From assembly GCA_902729315.2 (NCBI GenBank), contig LR746276.1:2342669-2406668 (forward strand): 64,000 nucleotides of DNA, given 5' to 3'. This document shows, piece by piece, positions 13,835-25,935 of the stretch. Position 1 is the stretch's first letter, and each line of letters starts with the position of its first letter. This DNA comes from Spirodela intermedia. Taxonomy: Eukaryota; Streptophyta; Magnoliopsida; Alismatales; Araceae. The notes below the pieces were generated by a model. The model had not been told where the DNA came from, made no database searches, and worked only from the letters and a program-made list of their open reading frames with translations. Position numbers and translations under genes: made by a program.

Positions 13835-14304
13835 ACCCAGCCGAGCGAAGAGACTCGGCCTAAACCGGTCCATCATAGAAACCAGCTTGAGATAGGCAAC
13901 AACCCTTTTTAGGGAATTTTTCATTTCCTTATTATGTACAATTAATGGCTCTAACTTAGTTGACCCAAAAGACCAAAACACCCTAAAAAGATAAGACCTC
14001 CTCGAAAGGCGTGGGAGTAAAAGGGTCATTTCCATCCATCATTTCCCCCCCGCCATTAATGACACCGAATTTTTCCTTAATTAATAATCTAATTTTATTG
14101 TGACTTATATTAAAAATATATATTATTAATATTATTTTTTTCAAAAATATCATAAAAATATCATAATAACGTGAAAATATAATTTTATTTATTTATTTGA
14201 AAATCTATGGTTTATTAGGGTCCACTAATTACATTATATTTTAGATGAATATAGTCAGTCTCCCTCTACTAACTAAGAGGGCATCCAAATGGACGTGCCC
14301 TAGC
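13835..14304. other. Divergent intergenic region, UPF2 / 82-residue protein gene
   Basis: No coding signal seen. The stretch 14050-14260 is strongly AT-rich, and the flanks are GC-rich with GA repeats. It probably serves as the shared upstream region of the two divergent genes. Confidence 0.5.
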
Positions 14305-14327
14305 GAGAGAGAGAGAGAGAGAGAGAG
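14305..14327. repeat. GA microsatellite
   Basis: About 11 GA units, located just before the inferred leader exon of the plus-strand small gene. Confidence 0.85.
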
Positions 14328-14339
14328 GGTCTTGTACTC

Positions 14340-14756
14340 TATAGCTAGACCGGTCGGGGTAGAAGGTTCCAAGGCAGCGTGAGGCCCCGCCGTAGTTGGA
14401 GAACCTTCCAGATGGCAATGGTCTCGAGAGATCTGAACCGACCGTTCACGTGATGGATCTGGGGAGCTTGAGATCCAACGGCAAGGAGTCGCAGGGCCTA
14501 TTGTCTGGACGGCGGATGATCATTGAAATAGGCCCTGAGGTCATGGGACGAAGTCAGCGTTTCGAAGAGACTCTGGAGGCGAAGCCCAGAAGCTTCGGAG
14601 GTCGTTTTCTGTCTCCACTTCTTTCGGCGGTCTCACAGGGCGGCTCGCTCGAAGAAAACCCTCTCAGTTGACGGTGTGGCCGCTGTCGTCGCCAGGCGCC
14701 CTCTCCCTCGTCGAGAAGGGGTGGGCACGACGTGTTTTCGATCTCGATTCTTCTCG
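14340..14756 (+). other. Probable 5' UTR exon of the small plus-strand gene
   Basis: A relatively GC-rich island ends in a good donor (TTCTCG followed by GTAAAT at 14757). The next credible acceptor upstream of the 82-residue CDS is the AG at 17819-17820. An ORF from 14396 (91 codons) covers the exon but resembles no family I know, so I treat the exon as leader. The link to the exon at 17821 is inferred and needs transcript evidence. Confidence 0.4.
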
Positions 14757-17700
14757 GTAAATGTCCGATTCTACTCATTTTTAATAACTTTGCAGACACG
14801 TTCTTGTTGGATGTTATGATTTTTTTTAATGAAGTGAGGTTTTTGTTTCTGATTTCCTTTATCGATTGGAAATCGGGTGGCGTAATTGTGGACAGTAGAT
14901 TGAAGACCTTACCATTGCGCATATAGCCTGGGTGATTTATCCTTCGATTGATTGTTTCTTGACTTTGCAAAATCATTCTTGTAGGTACGGTATTTTTTTT
15001 TTCTCTTAGTGGAATCATACTTAATTAACAAGTTTGTGCAGATAGACAACATTGGTGAATAAGTAGTGTCATTTTTGGAGAGCATAGTCTCTATAAAATT
15101 ATTATTTAAGAACTATTGCATAGTTTTTTAAAAAAACTATGATAATTAAGTATGCAAGTAAATATTCAGGCTAAATAAAACGTTACGAACTCGTTAAACC
15201 TGGTGTTTTTCCACCATGTTCACTTGCTGGGCATATAAAATATGTCAAGTATACGGTGGAAGATTTTAACTTTTGTTTTGGACTGGCAGCCAATTATATC
15301 TCCCTTCACCTTATTTAATGTTGTCATTTTGGGAGAATGCAGTCTGCAGGACACCTACTGACGAACTAGTATAGGATCGGATCACCTAGACGTGGGGGAT
15401 GCCGATTATCAGCGAGAAAAGTTACCTCCAACACTGTGTCAATCACCACGGGGCGGTCTCTTGTTCACACATTCAGTTGGCAAAATAATTTTCTTAAACG
15501 TCACAAAAAAATTATGATATCTTAAAATATTTTGTTTAACTACCACTTGGTTTAACTTTTGGCAGTATTCCATAAACCAACCTTTATGTATAACTTGTTG
15601 CCTCCTCTTATCTAGTATTTTATAAGAGTTCGCAGAAAGGTGTTTTATGTCGCATTTTTCAAAGCAAAATCAAGTATCAAGAGTCAACATTTTCTCTTTG
15701 GCTTTTAGTGTTAATTCTCAACCCCTTTAGTCCTTGAAGACTCTAATGGGTGTGCTCCAAGGTCCGAATAATTCCCCTGAAAGGTATTCCGAAGGATTTC
15801 CCTAGAGAAGCTGCTTGGTTCACATTTCTCTTTCTTTCTGTAACACCTTAGGAAATGGATGTAATGATACTGAGGGGATCTAAGTTCAGTTTGTACTTTG
15901 AAGTATGATGACAAGTCTCAAACACAAAGTACTGTAGAAGTCACAGAAGCTTGGAATCTCAATGTTACGAGCATTTTTTATGGTTTTACTCAAGGAATAC
16001 AACAATGTTGAAAATGACCCTATTAGAGATCTAGCTAAATTAGTTATTCATATTTAAAGGTTTATGCACTCTGGTGCTTATTAGGCTTCTTTTCTGCCTT
16101 TCGTTGTTATTTCAATGTCAGTTTGACCTTGTTCTGGTTGTTTGCTAATTTCCCAATCCTCTTACCTTTATCACCAAAGAAATACCTGCTTTGGTGATCT
16201 TCTTTGACAAGAAAAATATAATTTTACTCAAACGATCTGATGTCCATCTTCGGAGAAAAGTGGTGATCTGTGCTGCAGTAGAGCTTAAGTTTCATATAAA
16301 ACATTGATAATGGTGAGCAAATCGTGGAAGCTTGTAAATTCATAGTTGCTGGCGCTTTGAAGAGGGTTTTGTTGATATTATCTAGAACTCATCTTGGTGC
16401 CTTCCAACGACACATGCTAACTTTCCAAAATTTAACCATTTTACATGAAATTTTTCTGATCAAGATTTAAATAATATTCAAGAATTGATGAAGATGGTGC
16501 CGTGGCAGTTATTAACCTGAGTTGTGAACAAGGGTACCATGATACAAAGGTCCTTGAAGATGTGATTACTAAAGCCCATTATTTATTCAGTTTGTATGAG
16601 ATCACAGCCACCCATGTAGACCTAATATTGAATGACATCAACTTTTTATTTATCTGCCTGATATGTATTTAAATGTGCCATCTCCTCAATTGGAACATAG
16701 AGAAGATTGGAGAACAAGCTAGTTGGTCGAGGATATCATCAGTCTGAGGTCTAAGACTGTTGGATTAGATCTGGCTTCTCTGGCCATCTAAAATTTACAT
16801 GTTTTGGTCTTCATAGATAAATTTACACGACATTTAGAATCAAGAACCAAAGTAGCAATGGGTGTATGGCCACTTGGATAGTACTGCAAAATAATTATGT
16901 ATGTGAAGACATATTGTACCAATCAATAACCATCACCTGTTGTTTACTTCCATTCCCGTCTTTCTAACCAAGGGCAATCCAGAATTGTGAAGGAAAAATC
17001 TGATGCAATGGCTTAAAGCTTACATAGTTTGGCTCAGTTATTATTCCCATAAGGAATTTTTTCTCAACTGTTGCAAATATAGGCAACTATTTTTGAAGAA
17101 TAGTCTAGAGAACAATGTTTTTGAAGTTGCGATAAAATAAATTAGTCCAAGTTTCAGGGATCAATTGGCATCGTATTAATTTCCCATAGTTTTCAGCAAG
17201 AGATATTCCCGTACCCAATGGACCTAGTTGCCTTAGGGCAAGTGATGGAATGCCAATATATGAGACTATTATTTCATGACAATGGATTATGTAGTGTACC
17301 TTCTGTTTCCATGTGCTGCTAGATGTCTGACTTCAATGAGCTACATTTGCATTGATTTTCTACTGACCTTTTAGTGAATGAATGCAATATACAAAGGGTT
17401 CATTTTGGTCTTCATAGTACTAGGGATTTTTTCATCATCCATTCGTCGCCAAATCAAATAGTATTCACTCCCCAAGCAGCCATTCATCAGCTTTTTATAA
17501 ACTTACATTTTAAGTTTTTAACCTGGACTTATGACAAAAACTTATATTCTTCTCATCCTGTATTTTTATATTGACATCATTAACGTTATATTTTTTCAAT
17601 AAATAATGGTTTCGGCGATCTTGATCAGATGCTCCATAGTCTTTTTTAATGAGCACAGTATGACATTATATTCTATGACCTAGTATTATCCATGCAAGAT

Positions 17701-17820
17701 AGTAGGATATTATACCTTGACGTCTTAAACTTTCCTCAAAGGTAGTTAATACGAGCAAAATAAACTTTGACTTTGTAACATATTTCGTTTGTTTTGCCTT
17801 TCATTGCGTCCGCATTACAG
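14757..17820 (+). other. Long AT-rich region, probable leader intron
   Basis: About 3 kb without convincing coding signal on either strand. It ends in a pyrimidine-rich stretch and a CATTACAG acceptor at 17820, consistent with one long 5' UTR intron. No repeat or transposon was recognised. Confidence 0.4.
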
Positions 17821-17840
17821 GATCAGCAGCTTCCCATTTC

Positions 17841-17855
17841 ATGAAAGTTTGGTGA
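17841..17855 (+). promoter_or_regulatory. Minimal uORF (4 codons) before the small CDS
   Basis: ATG AAA GTT TGG TGA ends six bases before the main ATG at 17862. Such a short uORF could tune reinitiation at the main start. Its effect is inferred, and whether it is transcribed depends on the exon model. Confidence 0.4.
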
Positions 17856-17861
17856 CCAACA

Positions 17862-18006
17862 ATGCTCAGAATCACCAAGCTTCCTGTGAAGAACACTTTG
17901 AAACGCATCCATCCACTCGGAGGAACATCAAGTAAGAGATGAGTGTGTCAGTACTAGTGGAGTGGAGGTCATCATCTCATTTTGCTTGCAATGAACTGTT
18001 AACTCA

Positions 18007-18065
<59 letters not shown>

Positions 18066-18254
18066 GATTACGCAGGAGCAATGACGATATCAGTCAGGAA
18101 CAGGCACGAAGATGATGGCGGCATGAGTGAGCGGCCTGTGGTGAACGAAAATGCAGAGCCGGTCGTGGCATTTGCCAGACCGCCATCGGTGCCCCCTTTT
18201 GTTGGGTCACTGGTCCTTCTCACTTTGCTGGAGATGGGATCAGATGATGAATGA
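17862..18254 (+). CDS. Small (82 aa) probable mitochondrial protein, unknown function
   Basis: Two coding exons, 17862-17931 and 18076-18254, joined by a 144-base GT/AG intron, give an 82-residue protein ending in TGA. The ATG context is good (A at -3). The first ~25 residues (MLRITKLPVKNTLKRIHPLG) are rich in Lys/Arg, lack acidic residues, and look like a mitochondrial presequence. The middle is polar. The C-terminus has a Pro-rich run (ARPPSVPPFVGSL), a short hydrophobic stretch (LVLLTLLEM) and an acidic end. This resembles, from memory, short uncharacterised plant proteins with a C-terminal RPPPLPPVLGPL-type motif, but I cannot assign a function. It is transcribed away from UPF2 and towards PET191. 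A candidate AATAAA lies at 18543-18548. The in-frame splice and the conserved-looking tail are the main support. Confidence 0.7.
18011..18062. repeat. (CT)26 microsatellite acting as polypyrimidine tract
   Basis: A perfect run of 26 CT units fills over a third of the 144-base intron of the small gene and ends 13 bases before its acceptor AG (18074-18075). It can serve as the polypyrimidine tract, so repeat length could influence splicing (inference). Confidence 0.9.
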
Positions 18255-19179
18255 GCAGAGTCTTCACCAAAATGGTAGATGATATCACCTTGGGCACACT
18301 CTTCTCAGCTCCATAGAGAGAGAGAGAGAGAATCTTTCTTCTATCAACCCAAGTAAGAGCTTGCTGAATATCTCCCCAAAAGTTTTCGTGTTTTTTGTAG
18401 TGTCAATGTAATTCATTAGTCGAGGTCACTGCCAACAAAGAAAAAAAGATGCCCATTGATCCTCACTACCTCGTTGGGCACATTTCATAATCCCCAGCTT
18501 CTTGACGTGTATGAGGAGGCATTGCCCAGGTCTCAAAAAAGAAATAAATATGATCACTGAAGAGAGAAGTTTTTCTTGTTAGTGTTCTTCACTTCCCCTT
18601 CATTCTATTTATCGTCTGTTATAATTCCCAGCTTTTCCATAGTTTTTGGCATGCTGTAATCACAAGCTGATCGTTTCATTTATCATCTATGATAATTCTC
18701 AGCTCCTGAGAGAGGGGGGGGGGGGGAATCAGTCCAGCCCTCAGAAACAAAAGACGGGCACTGATCAGAGAATAGCTGAGACCACAGCTTATGGCCTGTT
18801 AGCATTGTTCACAGCCTCGTCGGTCAATTTGCAGGAATACTGTGGCAGCTGCTGTCTTCAGGGCCTTGTTTCTGGTGTTATAGACTGGATTTTGGCTGGC
18901 AGGGCGAGATACATGCCAGGGATGAGAAGGATGCAAGAGGGAGAATAACCGTCAATTAGCATCCCATTGAATGGATAAAGGCTTCGTCTTCGAGTGGTGA
19001 TTGCTGGAGTACAGAAAAGGAAATAAAAAGATTGCCTTCTGCTGTCGTAACAGTGGTCTTGCAGGATTTTCTCCCCTGAATTGATTCAAGAAAGTCAGAA
19101 CCATCTGATGACTTTGAAGAGTTGACTGGAGAAATTTACAAGGGTAGAGAGACGAGAGCCTACCAAAAGAGTCGGTAAC
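18255..19179. other. Convergent 3' region between the small gene and PET191
   Basis: Holds the 3' UTRs of both genes. Simple sequence includes a GA tract (18315-18330) and a 14-base G run (about 18713-18726). A 100-codon ORF at 18646-18948 has no recognisable domain and I do not call it a gene. Confidence 0.5.
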
Positions 19180-22100
19180 TCAATACCCCTTGTTCCCACG
19201 AATCCGAGCCCTCATGTCGACCTGGTACGATGGAGGAATTCAGAAGAAATTTTCTCTGAGAAGAATCTCTGAGAGACGGAGAGCTTCAAGCCATGAACCA
19301 TTTAAATGTAAGTGGTTATGAGCAATGGGGCTCTTCGTATTTAACATCAAGTGCATATGCCCAACATCAAGTGGGAGATCATTGCGAATACAAACCCAAA
19401 AGGAAGCGAGATATAAATTAATCACCCATGATAAATATTTAAGTGGTTTTGAAGCTATAATTGGTATGTTGAAGAGAAAAAACAGACAGAAAGATTGTAA
19501 GGAGTCAATGGACCTTCTGTTGAGGCATTCGCCTCCTCTCTCAAGATCCCAACTAGCATGTGAACAAGATACTAATGGTCGGTGGGAGATCACGGCCCTG
19601 TCAATTGACAATGGGCTGTTACGCCATGCAAAGGTCAACCCGCTTAGGCCGGAACTAGGTGACGGAGCGCAGAGGTGGTTGACCAGTCGGAGCACAGGAT
19701 GAAGACCGTGATGGCTATAAGAAGAACCCCCGGGACACTATGGATTGGTAGTGAGTTATTTTGAGTCCTATATCTCCAAATCGAGAAGTGGAGATTAGCC
19801 ATTTCGAATCGGCTCCCTTGGAAGGTTCCCCTGGGGTCCTCTCCATCTATCCTTTCCCCTGTTCTTCTCTGTTATCTTCCCCATTCGCTCATGTCTTCTT
19901 CTGTAAACAGACCAATACATCCATTACTCTCTCTCTCTCTCCCCCTCCTCTCTACGCCAGGTCCAGGGCTCCATCTGATCTTCAAAGGGTCTACCAGCCT
20001 GAGCTGCAGTAAAATGAAAACTTGGTCTGACTCAGCCCTACTTGTGTGGTTAGGCAATTTTGCTGGCTTACAGGGTCCATTGACATGCATCTTTCTCAGA
20101 TCTCAAAGAACCGGTTAGGGCCCCCCAACAATGCCATCCTTTCATTTTCTCTCTAGTTCATCCTTGATTTTCATGGCTACACAATACAGTTCAAGTTTAT
20201 GCTTCATGATTCAGCTGAGCTCAAACCAGTGCAGAAGTCATGTTTATGCTTCTTGACAAAGATGCATCAGAAAATATTAGGTTCACCTCTGTTTGCATCA
20301 CAAAAGGTCGTCTCACGAATTAAGATGTTAAAATTTTCAGCAAGGTATTACAGTAAAAAACGACCCATGAATGCCCGCTGAAGATAAGAGTTGTTGCAAA
20401 ACTTAACCAATTTCGGAACTCTATCAGGCAATGGCCAGTTCACCAAAGCACTGGAAGATAAGCTTAGAAACAGTAGGTAGGGATGGTTCCATCGTTGAAA
20501 GGTACTTGGCTAGATACAGTCCAGCCTAATCTCGCAGTGACAGGGGAGCTGCCAGGAGTGAAGAAAGAAACCTAAAAGAGCATGCTCTTCTCTTAGTTCT
20601 GTGCCCACCCCCCACCAGCTGAAAACAGGTCGCACTAGGTGTGCCTGGCCCCAATCCTGATCAGATTGCAGCTGGCGAATTCGGGGATCTGATCTGATTT
20701 TCCCATATGATGTATATCATTTCAGGGACAAATCTAAGTATGTGACACATTGAATTGTGTTAGTTGCAACAGTATTGTCCCTTTCAACAAAGGAGGTGGT
20801 GCAGCTCTGCAAGACCCTAGTTATTGAATATCTGTGCCCAAACTTATAAGAGCAACAGCTTCGACCTATGTAGAATAGAAGAAAAAAGGGTTAAGAACCA
20901 GAGGGGTCCCATAACAGAAGGGTTCCAGAGGATGATTGATCCTATTAGGGCTATTTACAAAGTGTAGAGGAATCTTTTCGGGTAAGGTGATGCTAATTTG
21001 TATTGTTTTCAGTTCATGATATTTTCCACAGACATCAGAATTGAACCCTACGGCAGAGGATCTGATATCAAAAAGCGGAAAAAGAACTTTGAAACAAATT
21101 AATAAAAATTAAGGAATATGCTGAAGAACAATAATAGGAATTAAATAAAATTGTGTGAAATTGTGCCTAAAGATATTGTATGCAACGAAATGTATGATGA
21201 GTAGCACTTAATTCCGTCCACAGTCTTTGGTAGACTCTGAACAACCTCTGTTTGCAGAGATTATTGTCAAAGACCCAAGAGAGCGCTACTTTGCCTGGTT
21301 CTCTGTTTGGAGGGGATACAAAATACATAATTTTCTCTCGAAATTTTGCTTCAAGGAATTCCACAAATTAACCATTAAAATAATCTGTTTCTTATGGGAT
21401 TAGAACTGAAGTTTTGACATCTTTGAAAGAGAAGACCGCACCAAAGTTCACATAGTTTTCCCATTTGGTTTGAGGGATATGACTGGACTTAGTTGAATGA
21501 CGGAGTCCTTAGCTGAATGGCTAACTAGCAGCCATAAGAATGAAGCTAGTTGTTGACACATGCGACCAAGATTGGACTGGCATACATAGGACGCTGCATT
21601 CCCAGGAGTTAATCCAATTTCCGCTTAACGTAAGAGATTTCTGGAGGCTATGTAGGATAGACAGTACCGTCCAGAAAAGACAGGCAAATGGCTGGACTAG
21701 TATAATGTATTAAAAAAGATCAACATTGTAAAAGATAGTCAACTTTAAGGGCATACTGGTTCATCAACAACTGATATTGTGATTGATAACTGGATTCTTT
21801 TACAAGGCGCTCAAGGTTCCATTCCTAACTAGCGCATTTGATCAGTATGGCCCACATGTCAGGGTGTTAAAAAAATTGCCTACACATGATAGGACGTCTT
21901 CTGATAATACCATATTAAAAGAAACGGGTTAAATCATGTGATTTAATATCTCGGTCTTATCAGACTTAACAATTAATTGATTGTGAAATAGGCGCCCCAA
22001 TTCTTTATCATAGTTTCAGAAATTCGAATTTCACGATTGGGTTTGGCCCCCTATTTGTGTTATTCACGTACCAAAGCCATTAAGAGACGACCTGCAGTAA

Positions 22101-24136
22101 AGCTGTTAAGATTAATCCATCTTCCGTAAAGCACATCAAAAATAGCGTTCCACCAATGATAATTTTTTGACTTCTTATGCCAAAGGCCTCATCAAAATCT
22201 AGCTTTGCTGTGCCACATTTTGAATGTTGGGGGCTATGGTGATGGATCACCTTGTAAGCCGCCATAATGTTTTCTGAAACATATATTCGTCACATTACAG
22301 CCGATAAATTGCTATCAGCTAATCTCTACATCACGCTTTTTAAGCAGTTTGTAATGTCTTCATAACAATTTTATAACCAGTCAAGAGACTTACAGTTCTA
22401 AACTCTGCCACTTGCTCAGCCGGTTCTTATTTAGGTAGTAGGTTAACAAATGGGTCATTCAAGTGTTTGATGCATACGGGACCTTTTCTGAAACTCCTCT
22501 ATCTCATCCATAAGATCATGTTTCAGAATGTTCCAACAGCACAGATGGAAACCTAAGGAAAACCAATCCGTTCCTGAGGATTTATTAGCATTTGTACAAA
22601 ATACCACCTCTTTTATTTCTCTCATGGGAAATGGTTAGATAAATCCTGTAGCATATCATTCATCAAAATAGTTCCGAAAACTTATTTAAGAAAGAAGAAA
22701 TATCGAAACCTAAAATTGAAGAAAATATTTGACCATTATCTACGAAGAATATGAAAAGTTTTTTTAAATCAGATGAACCCACTTCTTGAATGGCCATTAT
22801 CTTATCTACAATCAAGAATGAACTCACAGATATCCCAATACTGGTGGCAATTAGCATTGATAAAGAATATCCTAGATCTACATGGAAGTCTAAGCCTATA
22901 CATCCAAGAATCAACCGTTAGAACCATTCCCTACCCTTTAAAATGCATCAAAGAACACCAATGAAAGTTTGCATGGCCTTTCAACAGCTGTGGATTTATT
23001 TATTACACAACAAGGATGTGTTCAACGTTTTAGGATGGTGTTCATGTTGCACTAACAGATGGCTTTTTAGAAACTGTAAGGTGCCTCATTGCCCCAATAG
23101 GAGTTCAATGAGAGGAATCGTCGATCACCCTAGTAAATTTAAGTTAGTTAATGAGAAATTTAATAGAGATAGATGGACACAGACACACCAGAACAAATAA
23201 CTCAACAAATTTTGGCGGCTTATATTCAGCAACTTAAGCAAAATTTCTTCTTTTCCGAGCCCAAAGTAATCAGCAATCTTTGAAGACTGAGGAAATCTTC
23301 AAAGGTAGTTACCTTTCAGCGGACAGTGATATGTGTTCACTTAAATATAAAAAATTCCAGAACTAGAAAAGATAATAACTTGCCTGGCCTCTTTTGCAAT
23401 TGAAGTATGTCTCCCTCAGACCCACACACTCACTTGTAATAAGTGGGACTTTCTCTCCAGCACATTCTCTGTAAGATCGCTTCTGCTCCTAAAGAAAATG
23501 AAAACAGTAAAACACAGGAGAAATTGCATGGCTACTAATGAAACAGGCCCAACATGGAGTAACAATAAAGGCGTGTCGAAATCTTCAAACCTAAGTATAA
23601 AGCAATGGACAACTGTGGTGATTATTGTGCATCTTAGACATGTTTCTAGTTTACACTGGATCAGACACTTCTCTGTTGGTTCCTTCATGCATTCTTAGAA
23701 GAATCTTCTAGCTTCGTGGCCCATCTTTAGAAGCCTACCACACTCTCGAGAAGACGCCAGGCCCGCACCATCGAAGAAACTGACTCCTCAACATACTTAT
23801 TTTTTCTCGCTTACTTTCACCGCGATCGCGGAGTTGGTGTTCTAATCGTCTTTCTCCCTTCTATATTTGCCCAGGGAAAACAAAAAACCTCACATCTGCC
23901 GCAGGAAAACAGCGCAGAATGGGAAATAAGCAGCGAAAAACTTATAGTGGTGGCAACCAGAAAGTCCGAGCGCAGTGAGAAGTCGGCACTAGGGATTGGC
24001 GAGTTCTCCCGCAGAAATCAAACCCAGCGGCGGGACTCACGAAGGTGACGGAGAAAAGCCATTATACCTTGACGCAAGGAGTCTCGCTGAGGCACTTGAT
24101 CAGCTCCATTGCGAGCCCCTTGCACGACTTCGCCAT
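19180..24136 (-). CDS. PET191: PET191/COA5-type cytochrome c oxidase assembly factor
   Basis: Three minus-strand exons, 24136-24068, 23488-23384 and 19221-19180, encode 23+35+13 = 71 residues, the usual length for this family. The protein starts MAKSCKGLAMELIKC, continues through CAGEKVP and CVGLRETYFNC, and ends VDMRARIRGNKGY. It has a Cys-x9-Cys pair at residues 5/15, a Cys-x10-Cys pair at 21/32, and another Cys-x9-Cys pair near the C-terminus. That pattern is typical of intermembrane-space proteins imported and oxidised by the Mia40 pathway. PET191 is needed for complex IV assembly in yeast. Intron 1 is 579 bases with GT/AG. Intron 2 is 4162 bases and begins GCAAGT after CAG, a standard GC-AG donor. 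Phases agree at both joins. The gene is head-to-head with the P5A ATPase and convergent with the small gene. The 13-residue last exon was located by its family ending. Confidence 0.9.
19222..23383 (-). other. PET191: 4.2 kb GC-AG intron of PET191
   Basis: The intron begins GCAAGT on the minus strand and ends in a pyrimidine-rich tract with CCAG. I found no recognisable gene inside. ORFs of 125-151 codons overlap on both strands at 19.2-19.7 kb, and a CT-rich patch lies at 19.93-19.95 kb. The stretch 22.6-23.2 kb has weak ORFs on both strands that may be transposon debris, but nothing I can name. Confidence 0.65.
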
Positions 24137-25600
24137 CGTCCACTCCCTCCCACCTGACAGAAGGTAAAAGGAGGTTAACAAATAATCGGCTAGAACATGG
24201 AAAATGAAACCCTTTTTATATAAACACGCCTCGATATAATTTTTCTTTAAAAAAATCATTTGATTTTATCCAATTTAATAATAAATTTGAAAATCTCCAT
24301 AATTTTCATCCCAACTTTAGCAGGCATATACGATAATTATATTATATATATTCCCAAATTTAGATAATAGTATCTTTATTATTCTGTTATCCCTTTTAGT
24401 CTCCACTTACTAATTGTACTTATTTTTTAATTGTACCTTGAATTTAATATGAATTTAATTTCCATTTTAAAATTTCTTGCATTTCCTAAATCAAGAAATC
24501 CCACACCAAAATTTTAAGTAGAATTGCATTTTTCAAATAAAATTGTTGCACTTTTTCACCACCCAAATTGGATGAAATGCATAGTATCAATTATTACAAT
24601 ATCCATTTGTATTGTTCATACAAAGTTATTTGATTTAATAAATATGTATCATTTAAACAGAAGTATGAATGAATATTATAATTTTTTATAATTTTTTATA
24701 ATAATTATTTAATGACGTTGACTCATCACATTAATCGAAGACAAGACTTCAGCTCTTTTGACAGCTGTCTTTAATGGTCCATCTAGAAGTCACCTATGAG
24801 TCCTTTCCATAAGTAGAGTCATATTGGAATGCATATGAGCAAAAAATAACAATAAAGAAAGATTTTAAAGTCAACTCTGATGATGATTACAAAATCTTTT
24901 ATCATGAGAATGAAAGGTATACAATCAAAGCTGATATTTCTAATTACTCATCAATAAAGTCAATATTTCTGAACAAGGTCACGATTTTTTCAAAGGACTA
25001 ATTCAAAATGCCCTCAATTATAATGACTAAGTGATCACATTATACCAACAAAGAAAATGCACATCATCAATTATTTCCCTTTTTAAGGCCATTATTTATT
25101 AACCAAGACCATCCAATAATTTGAAAAATCTTTTTTTTTTTTTGGTTGGTCAATTTGCTAACACTTTTGTGAAGTGGTGATCCATTTAATTTTAAAGCCT
25201 TAAAGTTATATTTTTTAAAATTTATTGTTCAAGAAAATTGAGATATTTCCTATAAGAAATGTATGAAATGAGCCTTCTACATTAACCTAATTTGACGCAA
25301 TAAACTAAGATCGTGTTTTGTCCAGTAGCCCATGATTGGAAATGTAAAGGGTATTTACGTAATCTCCTTGTATAACATTATATTATTTTTGAATGAAGGA
25401 TATAAAATAATAGTTTTATAAACAGCATACCTAGTCTAAAATATTTTAAGTATTTATTTAATATGGGGAAAATATATGTAACCTATTTGAAAATAGTTTA
25501 TAAATATTATTTGCACTTAGTGACTTGAAGCTCGACGACACGAAAAAGCAAAGTCAAAAGCTCCGACCTTACAAAATTGCCCCTTTTATTATAGGAGAGC
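24137..25600. other. Divergent AT-rich region, PET191 / P5A ATPase
   Basis: The first ~60 bases are the likely PET191 leader (minus). The rest is very AT-rich with homopolymer runs (T run about 25132-25144) and no coding signal. It presumably carries the promoters of both divergent genes; no motif is strong enough to name. Confidence 0.5.
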
Positions 25601-25609
25601 TCGCCGGCT

Positions 25610-25935
25610 TGAGCTGTAGTCTCTCTCTTATTGTCTCTCGGCCGCCTCCTTCACTGCGCCTTTGAATCGTGAGACGCCGGCGGCGCGGTGGACATCTCCT
25701 CCTTCCGCAGATGCTGCCGCTCCCTGCCGGTCGTTGCCGGCTCTAAGGGAAAATTCTAGCACATACAGTGTTCTGCCTCCCACCGGGTCTCTCTTCTCGA
25801 GGCAACCTCCGCGACTGCTTGCTTCTTTCTTGGTAAATCCGGCGTTAGAGCTCAGCGGCAGACGCTCCTGCAACCGTCTAGCCCTGTCCGTGTCCCGTCG
25901 GCACGAGGCCCGCGACCCCCTATCGAGCAGCTGAG
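25610..25935 (+). other. Probable 5' UTR exon of the P5A ATPase gene
   Basis: A GC-rich, CT-rich island ends at CTGAG followed by GTACGG (donor at 25936). It is followed by an AT-rich ~2.4 kb stretch before the ATG exon. ORFs of 90 and 113 codons on opposite strands here look like by-products of GC content. The start is approximate. Confidence 0.5.

Noticed and set aside
14554-15018. 154-codon ORF on minus
   Set aside because: No domain; it overlaps the inferred plus-strand leader exon and its donor, and looks like chance.
19240-19702. Overlapping ORFs of 151 (minus) and 125 (plus) codons
   Set aside because: They lie inside the PET191 intron, oppose each other, and match no family I know. 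A database search would settle it.
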